DNA from: Minisyncoccota bacterium
GTDB lineage: Bacteria; Patescibacteriota; Minisyncoccia; Phycocordibacterales; UBA2100
DNA: 16,403 nt
Reading direction: 5' to 3'
Assembly (NCBI GenBank): GCA_020058565.1
Contig: JAGVDT010000099.1
Coordinates: 1 to 16,403, forward strand
The translations under genes and the position numbers were made by a program. The notes under the pieces were generated by a model. The model was given only the letters and a program-made list of their open reading frames with translations, was not told the DNA's origin and did not search any database. Shown one piece after another: positions 4,418 to 10,223 of the stretch. The stretch's first letter is position 1, and the number at the start of each line of letters is the position of its first letter.

Positions 4418-4678
4418 ATGAAGCACATCGGATCTCACCTCAAACGTACCGCTGTCAAAGTGCGCATCAGCGAGCGGGGGGAAATGATGCGCTTTTTTTG
4501 CACGGAGCTTAACCGTACGCGTATTCGCGACGGGCTCGAGAAGATCACCATGGCGCGCATGGGCAAAATTCTCGAAAATATCCCGACCAAAGATCTCTAC
4601 TACCTCAAGCGTGTCTGCTCAGATTCCGCTAACTTCTCCAAGCGATTCTGGTGGGAACTCGACCCGAAGAAACATTAA
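4418..4678 (+). CDS. Conserved-looking small protein of unknown function
   Basis: The 86-aa product is basic and has no signal peptide or membrane segment. It reads as two or three helices (SERGEMMRFFCTELNRTRIRDGLEKITMARMGKILENIPTKDLYYLKRVC) and ends FSKRFWWELDPKKH. I do not recognise a named family; the IPTKDLYYLK and FSKRFWW strings feel like ones seen in other Parcubacteria hypothetical proteins, but that is memory only. It has its own leaderless-type promoter, regular codon usage and a stop that coincides with the start of the REP array (TAA 4676-4678), so the transposon sits immediately behind it. Confidence 0.6.
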   Translation: MKHIGSHLKRTAVKVRISERGEMMRFFCTELNRTRIRDGLEKITMARMGKILENIPTKDLYYLKRVCSDSANFSKRFWWELDPKKH

Positions 4679-4738
4679 CCATGTACCAAGGCCGGGCCTT
4701 GGTAACCATGTACCAAGTACCAAGGCCGGGCCTTGGTA
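4677..4738. repeat. Left REP pair of the RAYT element
   Basis: Two identical 21-bp palindromes, arms TACCAAGGCC and GGCCTTGGTA around a central G, lie at 4684-4704 and 4718-4738. The string AACCATGTACCAAG (4677-4690) is repeated at 4704-4717, so the unit looks tandemly duplicated with a 27-bp period, the second copy being extended by a further GTACCAAG. Confidence 0.85.
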
Positions 4739-4768
4739 CGGATTGGAAGTCAAGCCAAGGATCATGGT

Positions 4769-5473
4769 ATGGTCGCCGCAATGAGCATGCGCACCGTGAC
4801 GTTCGCCAATGACGAGTGGTACCATGTTTGTACTCGTGGGGTTGATAAGCGTCCTATATTCATGGACGAACGCGATGCTGAGCGCTTCATAATGCTTCTC
4901 TATGCCGGTAACAGTACAACCCCTATCCATATCAGTAATCTCAGAAAACACCAAGGCCCGGCCTTGGTAGAAGTGTTGGAGCAAAAACGCGGTGAGCAGT
5001 TCGTTGATATAGGAGCGTATTCCCTCATGGGCAACCATCTCCATCTTGCGGTACTTCAGAGATTGGAAAACGGCATCTCGTCGTTTATGCAAAAAATCGG
5101 CACAGGCTACACAATGTATTTCAATAAGAAATATGAGCGGACAGGCACGCTTCTTTCGGGAAGATTCAGAGCGCAGCACATAGGCAGTGATCAATATTTG
5201 CGAAGGGTCATCAATTATATCCACGCAAATCCGGCTGAACTTTTTGAGCCAGGATGGAAAGCTGGAGTAATAGGTGACGAAGGCATTTTGCGTGAAAAAT
5301 TGCTGCAATATCCTTTCACAAGTTTGCCTGAATATGAAAATATATCTCGAGCGCAATCAGATATTATCAACAAGCAAAGCCTGCTTTCCTTTATGGAAAA
5401 GCCGCCCTCGCTTGACGGGATTTTTGAGGATGCGCGCACTTTTTATGCATCAAGCGATTCGTTAGAAGACTAA
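4769..5473 (+). CDS. REP-associated tyrosine transposase (RAYT, Y1 HUH family)
   Basis: RAYTs are single-strand DNA nucleases related to IS200/IS605 TnpA that cut and move REP hairpins. The 234-aa product has the usual N-terminus RTVTFANDEWYHVCTRGVDKRPIF, the HUH metal-binding motif NHLHL (His90, His92) and the catalytic region FMQKIGTGYTMYFNKKYERTG with Tyr114 or Tyr117, then LLSGRFRA. All catalytic elements are intact, so it could be active. Start choice is uncertain: ATG 4769 has CCAAGG 8 nt upstream, while family alignment favours ATG 4787 (MRTVTF); a TTG at 4733 inside the REP is unlikely. Residues 61-67 (HQGPALV) are encoded by a REP copy lying inside the gene. Confidence 0.9.
   Translation: MVAAMSMRTVTFANDEWYHVCTRGVDKRPIFMDERDAERFIMLLYAGNSTTPIHISNLRKHQGPALVEVLEQKRGEQFVDIGAYSLMGNHLHLAVLQRLENGISSFMQKIGTGYTMYFNKKYERTGTLLSGRFRAQHIGSDQYLRRVINYIHANPAELFEPGWKAGVIGDEGILREKLLQYPFTSLPEYENISRAQSDIINKQSLLSFMEKPPSLDGIFEDARTFYASSDSLED
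4950..4968. repeat. REP copy inside the RAYT coding sequence
   Basis: ACCAAGGCC-C-GGCCTTGGT at 4950-4968 is a perfect palindrome with the centre GGCCCGGCC of the right-hand REPs. It is in frame and sits in the loop between the first helix and the strand leading to the HUH motif, where the family varies in length. Confidence 0.8.
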
Positions 5474-5484
5474 CCGCCGCAAAC

Positions 5485-5526
5485 CATACCAAGGCCCGGC
5501 CTTGGTATGAATGGCCTTGGTATGAA
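5485..5526. repeat. Right REP of the RAYT element plus a half copy
   Basis: CATACCAAGGCC (5485-5496) and GGCCTTGGTATG (5498-5509) form a 12-bp-armed palindrome around a central C. GGCCTTGGTATGAA is then repeated directly (5498-5511 and 5513-5526). The spacer from here to 5586 shows no clear promoter for the following gene. Confidence 0.85.
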
Positions 5527-5586
5527 TTTAAATCTATACGCTAGCGCCTCGTGCCTAATTCCTCTACAATTGCCCTCCACACCGGT

Positions 5587-6600
5587 ATGTTAGGAGTTTC
5601 TCCAAAACTCGGGATCGACCTAGGCACTACCACAGTGCTGGTATTTTCGCCCGGCAAAGGCATCGTGCTCAACGAGCCATCCGTAGTGGCAGTTTCTCAG
5701 CCCGGCAATAGGGTAGTAGCCATAGGCAACGACGCCAAAGAAATGCTCGGCCGTACGCCGGACGAGATAGTGGCGTACCGCCCGATGCGTGACGGCGTCA
5801 TAGCTGACTATCGCGTGACCGAAGCGATGCTTCGCTACTATATAAAGAAAGCCCTCGGCAAGTGGAATCTTTTCAAACCAGAAGTCATGGTCTCGGTTCC
5901 CGCAGGCGTTACCTCCACGGAGAGGCGCGCCGTCATTGAGGCGGCGACCAAAGCCGGCGCGCGTGCCGCCTACATCGTCAAAGAGCCGATACTCGCGGCG
6001 ATAGGCGCCGGTATCCCTATACAGGAAGCGCGCGGACATATGGTAGTGGATATTGGGGGCGGGACCACCGATGTCGCCGTGATTTCCCTTGGCGGCATCG
6101 TCGCATCCACCTCCGTGAAATGCGCCGGCAATGCCCTCGATCATGCGATAGCCGACCACATAAAGAAAAATCACAACCTCGCAATCGGCGATGCAATGGC
6201 AGAGGTCGTCAAAATCCATATCGGCTCGGCGGTCCCAGTGGAAGACGAGCTTGCCATGGTAGTAAAAGGCCGCGACCACCTGACCGGCCTTCCACGATCG
6301 ATAGAGATAGGCACAAACGAAGTCGTGCGCGCTATCAGCAGGGAACTTCGCATGATCATCAACGCCATCAAAGACGTCCTCCAAGAAACGCCGCCTGAGT
6401 TAGCCGCCGACATCATAGACAACGGGATCACGCTGACCGGCGGCAGCAGCCAGCTCAGGAACCTCACCGAACTCATATTTCGCCGCACGGGGGTAAAGGC
6501 GCGCGTGGCCAAAGACCCGGCTTTTTGCGTGGCGCTTGGTACCGGAGAAGCGCTCAAACATTTAGACACCTACAAAAAAGCCATTATCGCGAAAAGATAG
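5587..6600 (+). CDS. mreB: MreB actin-like protein, first copy
   Basis: The product (337 aa) is a full-length MreB. Seen: phosphate-1 loop KLGIDLGTTT (residues 7-15), KGIVLNEPSVVAV, the EAATKAGARAAYIVKEPILAAIGAGIPI segment, phosphate-2 DIGGGTTDVAVISLGG (155-170) and the adenosine motif LTGGSSQLRNL. MreB forms membrane-associated filaments that guide cell-wall synthesis. ATG 5587 (MLGVSPKLG) gives the usual family length; a GTG at 5551 adds 12 residues and is possible. No Shine-Dalgarno is present. Unlike the second copy it stands alone, not beside mreC, has TTTVLVF in place of ANTLVYV, and lacks the long amphipathic N-terminus, so it may be a specialised paralog. Confidence 0.92.
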   Translation: MLGVSPKLGIDLGTTTVLVFSPGKGIVLNEPSVVAVSQPGNRVVAIGNDAKEMLGRTPDEIVAYRPMRDGVIADYRVTEAMLRYYIKKALGKWNLFKPEVMVSVPAGVTSTERRAVIEAATKAGARAAYIVKEPILAAIGAGIPIQEARGHMVVDIGGGTTDVAVISLGGIVASTSVKCAGNALDHAIADHIKKNHNLAIGDAMAEVVKIHIGSAVPVEDELAMVVKGRDHLTGLPRSIEIGTNEVVRAISRELRMIINAIKDVLQETPPELAADIIDNGITLTGGSSQLRNLTELIFRRTGVKARVAKDPAFCVALGTGEALKHLDTYKKAIIAKR

Positions 6601-6612
6601 CGGGGATGTATC

Positions 6613-6690
6613 GCGTATAGCGTATCGTGTATAGCGTATAAAATTCCCGCGTATTTATACTCTATACGAAATACGCTATACCATATACGC
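6613..6690. repeat. GTATAGCGTAT inverted word repeats between convergent genes
   Basis: GTATAGCGTAT occurs at 6615-6625 and 6629-6639, and its exact reverse complement ATACGCTATAC at 6671-6681, with related variants (TCTATACGAAATACGC, CATATACGC). It fills the whole gap between the ends of mreB (6600) and the coiled-coil gene (6698) and could fold as a long AT-rich hairpin terminating both. Confidence 0.8.
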
Positions 6691-6697
6691 CCGTTCT

Positions 6698-7213
6698 TCA
6701 CTTCTGCTGTAGTTTCGCAATATCGTCCATCAATTTGCGCAGATTGCCCTGAATTTCGACAAGTGTTTGTTTCTGCTCGCTCTTGCGCGCTTCTTCGGCA
6801 GCTTCTTCTTCTTTTTCGCCCTCGGTAATTTCTTCGACATCTTCGGACATTTCTTCGACATCTTCCTGGAGCTCATCGACGTCTTCCTGAACCTCCTCTA
6901 TGTCTTCTTGGATTTCATCGACATCCTCTTGGATTTCATCAACGTCTTCTTGGATCTCGTCTATGTCTTCCTGGATTTCTTCGACGTCTTCGGCGGTGTA
7001 GTTGATGGTCATTTGTATGAATATCGCGAGGTAGATGGCCTCGAGAGATACGATGGTAGTGAGCACCAGAAGCATTTTGTCCCAGTCGACGAATCCGAGG
7101 ATGGCTACTGCGAAGCTTCCGAGAAAGATTAGGGTGTGGATGACGATCGAAGTAGGCGAGCCAATGCCGCGCGTGACTGATAGCGCGAATTTCTCAGTGG
7201 AGCTTTGCGACAT
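6698..7213 (-). CDS. Two-TM membrane protein with acidic heptad coiled coil
   Basis: The 171-aa protein starts at ATG 7213 (MSQSSTEKF), 6 nt after a perfect TATAAT. Residues ~20-65 form two membrane helices (IVIHTLIFLGSFAVAILGF and MLLVLTTIVSLEAIYLAIFIQMTIN), resembling DUF1003 or low-affinity iron permease-like proteins. Residues 75-130 are eight consecutive heptads of the type EDVDEIQ, with Ile/Val/Leu at fixed positions and strong acidity, and then a mixed-charge helix (GEKEEEAAEEARKSEQKQTLVEIQGNLRKLMDDIAKL). So it should be a membrane-anchored coiled coil, probably oligomeric. Function is unknown; the adjacency to mreB is suggestive only. An upstream in-frame ATG (7285) lies in repeat DNA and is rejected. 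Confidence 0.8.
   Translation of the reverse strand: MSQSSTEKFALSVTRGIGSPTSIVIHTLIFLGSFAVAILGFVDWDKMLLVLTTIVSLEAIYLAIFIQMTINYTAEDVEEIQEDIDEIQEDVDEIQEDVDEIQEDIEEVQEDVDELQEDVEEMSEDVEEITEGEKEEEAAEEARKSEQKQTLVEIQGNLRKLMDDIAKLQQK
6824..6991 (-). repeat. Eight 21-bp repeats encoding the heptads
   Basis: Exactly 168 bp (8 x 21) encode eight heptads, EDVEEIQ, EDIDEIQ, EDVDEIQ (twice), EDIEEVQ, EDVDELQ, EDVEEMS and EDVEEIT. Units in the middle are nearly identical in DNA too, so the number probably changes by slippage or recombination; the end units have diverged. Confidence 0.9.
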
Positions 7214-7219
7214 TATACA

Positions 7220-7225
7220 ATTATA
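7220..7225 (-). promoter_or_regulatory. -10 box of the coiled-coil gene
   Basis: TATAAT on the minus strand ends exactly 6 nt before the ATG at 7213, predicting a leaderless mRNA. Confidence 0.6.
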
Positions 7226-7234
7226 TAGCGACCC

Positions 7235-7310
7235 GCTTCCAACTGCCAGCTTCCAGCCAGAAAATATCACTGCATTGCCTGGCACCTGGAACCTGGCAGC
7301 TGGAAGCTGT
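7235..7310. repeat. CTGGAAGCTG inverted word repeats
   Basis: CAGCTTCCAG (7247-7256) is the exact reverse complement of CTGGAAGCTG (7300-7309), with degenerate neighbours (CTTCCAACTGCCAG; CTGGCACCTGGAACCTGGCAG). The block fills the gap between divergent genes starting at 7213 and 7330 and lies upstream of both -10 boxes. Confidence 0.8.
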
Positions 7311-7317
7311 ATCTTGT

Positions 7318-7323
7318 TATACT
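7318..7323 (+). promoter_or_regulatory. -10 box of holB
   Basis: TATACT ends 6 nt before ATG 7330, the leaderless geometry. No -35 consensus is visible; the upstream region is the word-repeat block. Confidence 0.55.
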
Positions 7324-7329
7324 GCGGTC

Positions 7330-7983
7330 ATGCAATTGACTGCGCATGCATATTTAGTCCGCAGTTCAGCGGAAAGCGTTCGCGAAGTAATAAAGTTTCT
7401 GGAAGAGCAGGGCGTCGAAACCGAAGGGAATCCAGATGTTCTCGTTCGCACGTACACCAGTTTCTCAATAGACGATGCTCGCGCACTTCGTGAGCGTGCA
7501 GCGCTGAAAAGTGTTGGAGGCCGAGGCAGGGTATTTGTCGTTGCTGCACCGACCGTTGCGGCAGACGCGCAAAACGCACTGCTAAAGACATTTGAAGAGC
7601 CGCCTGCGGGCACCAAATTTTTCTTGATACTGCCTTCGCCGGAAACGCTTTTACCGACGCTTCGATCGCGTGCTCAGATATTGGAGTTCGAAGGAAAATC
7701 TGATACGGCGCTCGTAGACGCTCGAGAATTTCTTAAAGCGTCTTCGGACAAACGCTTGGATTTACTTACACCTCTTTTAGAAAAAGGTGAAGATGATAAG
7801 CGCGATCTTGCGGGTACACTGAAATTTCTGGGCGATTTGGAAAGAGCCTTAGCGGGCAAACCCAGGGAAAATGCTGCGGGCCTCATCAGTGTCTACCGCG
7901 CCCGCAAATATATCACCGACCGCGGCGCACTCGCGAAGGCTCTCTTAGAGCAAGTCGCACTCCTGGTCCCTAAAATGCTATAA
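7330..7983 (+). CDS. holB: DNA polymerase III delta-prime subunit (short)
   Basis: The clamp loader delta-prime subunit helps place the beta sliding clamp on DNA. The 217-aa product keeps the hallmark segments of the AAA+ core: SIDDARALRERAALKSVGGRGRVFVVAAPTVAADAQNALLKTFEEPPAGTKFFLILPSPETLLPTLRSRAQILEF. This includes the NALLKTFEEPP stretch and the RSR form of the SRC arginine-finger motif. The Walker A loop and zinc module of DnaX/full delta-prime are missing, since the N-terminus starts just before the SID element; delta-prime does not hydrolyse ATP. The C-terminal collar region is short. It could be described as a delta-prime-like fragment. It is followed by frr. Confidence 0.8.
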   Translation: MQLTAHAYLVRSSAESVREVIKFLEEQGVETEGNPDVLVRTYTSFSIDDARALRERAALKSVGGRGRVFVVAAPTVAADAQNALLKTFEEPPAGTKFFLILPSPETLLPTLRSRAQILEFEGKSDTALVDAREFLKASSDKRLDLLTPLLEKGEDDKRDLAGTLKFLGDLERALAGKPRENAAGLISVYRARKYITDRGALAKALLEQVALLVPKML

Positions 7984-7984
7984 T
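7976..7984 (+). promoter_or_regulatory. Extended -10 promoter of frr
   Basis: TGCTATAAT (7976-7984) is a perfect extended -10 and overlaps the holB stop codon (TAA 7981-7983). Transcription would start near 7991, giving frr a leader of about 55 nt made of CCCTAAAT-like words (7985-8045) with no Shine-Dalgarno. Confidence 0.55.
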
Positions 7985-8045
7985 CCCTAAATCCGAATTT
8001 GCACTTACTAAACCCTAACCGCGATACCCTAAATACCTACCCAAT

Positions 8046-8597
8046 ATGGCATACGACTTTAAACCTCTTGAGGGCAAACTAGCAAAAGCCAAGGAATGGC
8101 TAGGCAACGAATACCGCGGGCTTAGGAGCGGGCGAGCGACACCTGCCATCCTTGATGGCGTAAAAGTAAATGCTTATGGATCGATGATGACCATCCAGGC
8201 ACTCGGCTCTGTGCGAGTAGAAGGCGCACGGTCCTTGGTAATCCAGCCCTTCGATACATCGGTCGCCAAAGACATCGAGCGAGGAATTGCAGAAGCGGAC
8301 TTGGGCCTCGGCGTAGGGATAGACCCGAGCGGCATTCGTGTGACTTTTCCCGAACTTACGACTGAGCGACGCGAGCAGTTCATCAAGCTTGCCAAACAAA
8401 AGCTCGAAGAGGCTCGCACCAGCGTGCGCCTGGCACGTGATGAGAGCTGGAAAGACATTCAGGAAAAAGAAAAGGCCAGCGAAATAACCGAAGACGACAA
8501 GTTCCGCCTCAAAGACGAGCTGCAGAAAAAAATTGACGCCTGCAACGATGATCTCGAAAAAGCGTTTGAGAACAAGGAAAAGGAAATGAGCTCGTAA
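8046..8597 (+). CDS. frr: Ribosome recycling factor
   Basis: The 183-aa protein is full length for RRF and matches it throughout: GLRSGRATPAILDGVKVNAYGSMMTIQALGSVRVEGARSLVIQPFD, then DLGLGVGIDPSGIRVTFPELTTERREQFIKLAKQKLEEARTSVRLARDE, and the final helix EDDKFRLKDELQKKIDACNDDLEKAFENKEKEM. With EF-G it splits the post-termination ribosome. It follows holB by 62 nt but has its own extended -10 promoter. No Shine-Dalgarno precedes the ATG (CCTACCCAAT). Confidence 0.95.
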   Translation: MAYDFKPLEGKLAKAKEWLGNEYRGLRSGRATPAILDGVKVNAYGSMMTIQALGSVRVEGARSLVIQPFDTSVAKDIERGIAEADLGLGVGIDPSGIRVTFPELTTERREQFIKLAKQKLEEARTSVRLARDESWKDIQEKEKASEITEDDKFRLKDELQKKIDACNDDLEKAFENKEKEMSS

Positions 8598-8600
8598 CAA

Positions 8601-8618
8601 GTTCGTAGTTCGTAGAAC
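8601..8618. repeat. Word repeat left of the IVP gene
   Basis: GTTCGTAGTTCGTAGAAC. CGTAGTTCG at 8604-8612 is the exact reverse complement of CGAACTACG at 8996-9004, so matching word blocks in opposite orientation flank the IVP gene. Confidence 0.7.
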
Positions 8619-8629
8619 TCAGTAAATGC

Positions 8630-8974
8630 ATGGCTCACTACCGCGATCTCATTGTTTGGCAAAAATCCATGGACCTTGTCGTGGCGGCATATAAACTGAC
8701 TGAGTCTTTTCCGTCTGATGAAAAATTCGGACTGACGTCTCAGATGCGGCGTTGTGCAGTCTCCATTCCATCGAATATTTCAGAAGGAAGCAGGCGACGA
8801 GGTAAAGATACGCGTAATTTTTTGGTAATATCATATGCATCGGGGTCCGAGCTTGAAACTCAAACTGAGCTTTCAAGACGTCTGGAATTTGGTACAGAGG
8901 ATTAACGAAAAAAGGGTGAAGAACTTTTACGTGAAGTAATGCGAATGTTACACTCAATGATAAATAAATCATGA
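8630..8974 (+). pseudogene. Four-helix-bundle protein (23S rRNA IVP family), broken by an in-frame stop
   Basis: The N-terminus HYRDLIVWQKSMDLVVAAYKLTESFPSDEKFGLTSQMRRCAVSIPSNISEGSRRRGKDTRNFLVISYASGSELETQ is typical of the S23/IVP four-helix-bundle family, proteins of about 115-125 aa often encoded in rRNA intervening sequences or alone; their role is unknown. The frame stops at TAA 8903-8905 (91 aa), but continues open in the same frame to TGA 8972-8974 with GEELLREVMRMLHSMINKS, the expected last helix. Total would be 114 codons, the family length. So one nonsense mutation truncates it before helix four. Start ATG 8630 lacks a Shine-Dalgarno. Word repeats flank it on both sides, as if the gene were a movable cassette. 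Confidence 0.75.
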
Positions 8975-8990
8975 CTTCCTCATCTGTTTT

Positions 8991-9034
8991 GCGCTCGAAC
9001 TACGTTCTACGCTCTACGTACTACGTACTACCCC
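8991..9034. repeat. CTACGTACTACGT word repeats before rseP
   Basis: GAACTACGTTCTACGCTCTA (8998-9017) is followed by CGTACTACGTACTAC, a chain of CTACG variants that mirrors the block at 8601-8618 on the other side of the IVP gene. It also supplies the sequence just before the rseP start; TACTAC (9026-9031) is a weak -10 candidate 4 nt from the ATG. Confidence 0.7.
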
Positions 9035-9035
9035 T

Positions 9036-10124
9036 ATGACTGCACTCTTAGTTATCGGTATCCTGGTGTTACTCATCGTCATCCATGAGCTGGGGCATTT
9101 CTTGGTGGCCAAGTGGACAGGGGTGCGCGTCGAAGAGTTCGGCATCGGTTATCCGCCACGGGCATTTACGTTTGGAGTGTGGAACAAAACAGAATACACG
9201 CTCAACTGGCTTCCTTTTGGAGGATTCGTCCGTCTCTATGGCGACGAAGGCCACGCGGAACATGGGCGCGGGTCTATGGCAGATGCACCGCGCTACGTGC
9301 AGGCGCTTATCCTGATCGCCGGCGTCGCGGCAAATGCTCTTTTAGCCTGGGTGCTGTTTGCCGGCGCGTTCATGATAGGAGTGCCGACTTTGGTACAGAG
9401 CGCTCAAGCCGGGGAAGAAACGCGCCTTTTTGTTTCTGATATTGTCCCGGGCTCGCCGGTATCAGGCTCGGGCATGATCCAGGGCGATGAAATAAAAATG
9501 GTGATTGACGGCAGCGGCCATCGCGTAGAACCGCTGACGCCTGAAGCAATGCTGGATTTTATTAAGGACCGAGGCGGCAAGGAAATTACCATCACGTATC
9601 AGCATGGCGATGCCATTCGTACTGCCAGCGTAATCCCGGCCAACGCGGTAGTTCCGGGAGCCGAAGGCCGGCCTGCTCTGGGCGTGGGACTCGCTCTGGT
9701 GGCCAACCGTACGCTTTCGCTGCCCGATGCGCTCTATGAATCGTTTTTCGTTACGCGCGACGCGTTCGTTTCCACGGCACAAAGTTTGTGGATGATTCTC
9801 ACCGGGGCATTTACCGGGACAGCAGATTTATCCCAAATCGTAGGTCCAGTAGGGCTTGTTTCTGTGGTGCACCTTGCCTCCGAGAACGGTTTCGGCAACG
9901 TCGTGAAGCTCGCGGCGTTTATTTCGGTCAATCTCGTTATTATCAATCTTTTCCCGATACCGGCGCTTGATGGTGGGCGGCTCCTGATACTGGGGGTAGA
10001 GGCTCTTCGCAAAAAGAGAACCTCCAAACTTGCAGTGCAGCTACTAAACGGCCTCTCTATCGTGTTTGTGATCGTGCTCATGGTGGTGGTTACGTACAAC
10101 GACATCGGCCGCCTAATTTCCTAG
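9036..10124 (+). CDS. rseP: RseP-type site-2 zinc metalloprotease
   Basis: This 362-aa polytopic membrane protein has the zinc motif HELGH (residues 17-21) in its first membrane helix, a GGFVRLYGDE segment, a membrane helix near 95-115, one PDZ-like domain (about 125-205, VSDIVPGSPVSGSGMIQGDEI) and the second active-site motif NLFPIPALDGGR (ending near 315), followed by a final membrane helix. Site-2 proteases cut transmembrane anti-sigma factors or signal-peptide remnants inside the membrane. Length and motif order are normal for the single-PDZ form. No anti-sigma gene is nearby, so the substrate is unknown. The start follows the CTACG repeat block and has no Shine-Dalgarno. Confidence 0.94.
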   Translation: MTALLVIGILVLLIVIHELGHFLVAKWTGVRVEEFGIGYPPRAFTFGVWNKTEYTLNWLPFGGFVRLYGDEGHAEHGRGSMADAPRYVQALILIAGVAANALLAWVLFAGAFMIGVPTLVQSAQAGEETRLFVSDIVPGSPVSGSGMIQGDEIKMVIDGSGHRVEPLTPEAMLDFIKDRGGKEITITYQHGDAIRTASVIPANAVVPGAEGRPALGVGLALVANRTLSLPDALYESFFVTRDAFVSTAQSLWMILTGAFTGTADLSQIVGPVGLVSVVHLASENGFGNVVKLAAFISVNLVIINLFPIPALDGGRLLILGVEALRKKRTSKLAVQLLNGLSIVFVIVLMVVVTYNDIGRLIS

Positions 10125-10208
10125 AGATTTGAGAAACAAATTGCTCGAGTGTCAAGTGATTGCACAACTAATCCTCAATAATTCAATGACGTATTCGCAT
10201 ATCTGCGC

Positions 10209-10214
10209 TACAAT
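10209..10214 (+). promoter_or_regulatory. -10 box of proS
   Basis: TACAAT ends 9 nt before ATG 10224, so the leader would be about 3 nt. The spacer 10125-10208 is AT-rich and shows no repeat, RNA gene or clear -35. Confidence 0.5.
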
Positions 10215-10223
10215 ACGCGCACT

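Larger units (their letters stand above)
4677..5526 (+). mobile_element. RAYT transposase with flanking REP palindromes
   Basis: A Y1 HUH transposase gene is bracketed by REP palindromes. Upstream are two copies with centre GGCCGGGCC (4684-4704 and 4718-4738); downstream one copy with the complementary centre GGCCCGGCC (5485-5509) and a half copy (5513-5524). The opposite orientation of the left and right REPs is the arrangement expected for a RAYT/BIME unit. No target-site duplication is expected for this family. The left end abuts the stop codon of the gene at 4418-4678. Confidence 0.8.

Noticed and set aside
4619..5356. Minus-strand frame across the RAYT gene
   Set aside because: It is antisense to a clear HUH transposase with intact catalytic motifs and has no family features.
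5620..6384. Long minus-strand frame opposite the first mreB (and similar ones opposite frr, proS, greA and PBP2)
   Set aside because: They are antisense shadows created by codon bias of strongly conserved genes and encode nothing recognisable.
6613..6690. CRISPR-like array in the GTATAGCG block
   Set aside because: The words are too short, degenerate and present in both orientations, with no uniform spacers and no cas genes in the window.
6767..7132. Plus-strand hydrophobic frame opposite the heptad repeats
   Set aside because: The Phe/Leu-rich product is the antisense reading of the GAA/GAC-rich repeats; the minus-strand heptad pattern and promoter are far better supported.
8903..8905. Recoded stop codon in the IVP gene
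   Set aside because: The codon is TAA, which serves as a normal stop in several intact genes here, and TGA also serves as a stop, so no alternative code is indicated.
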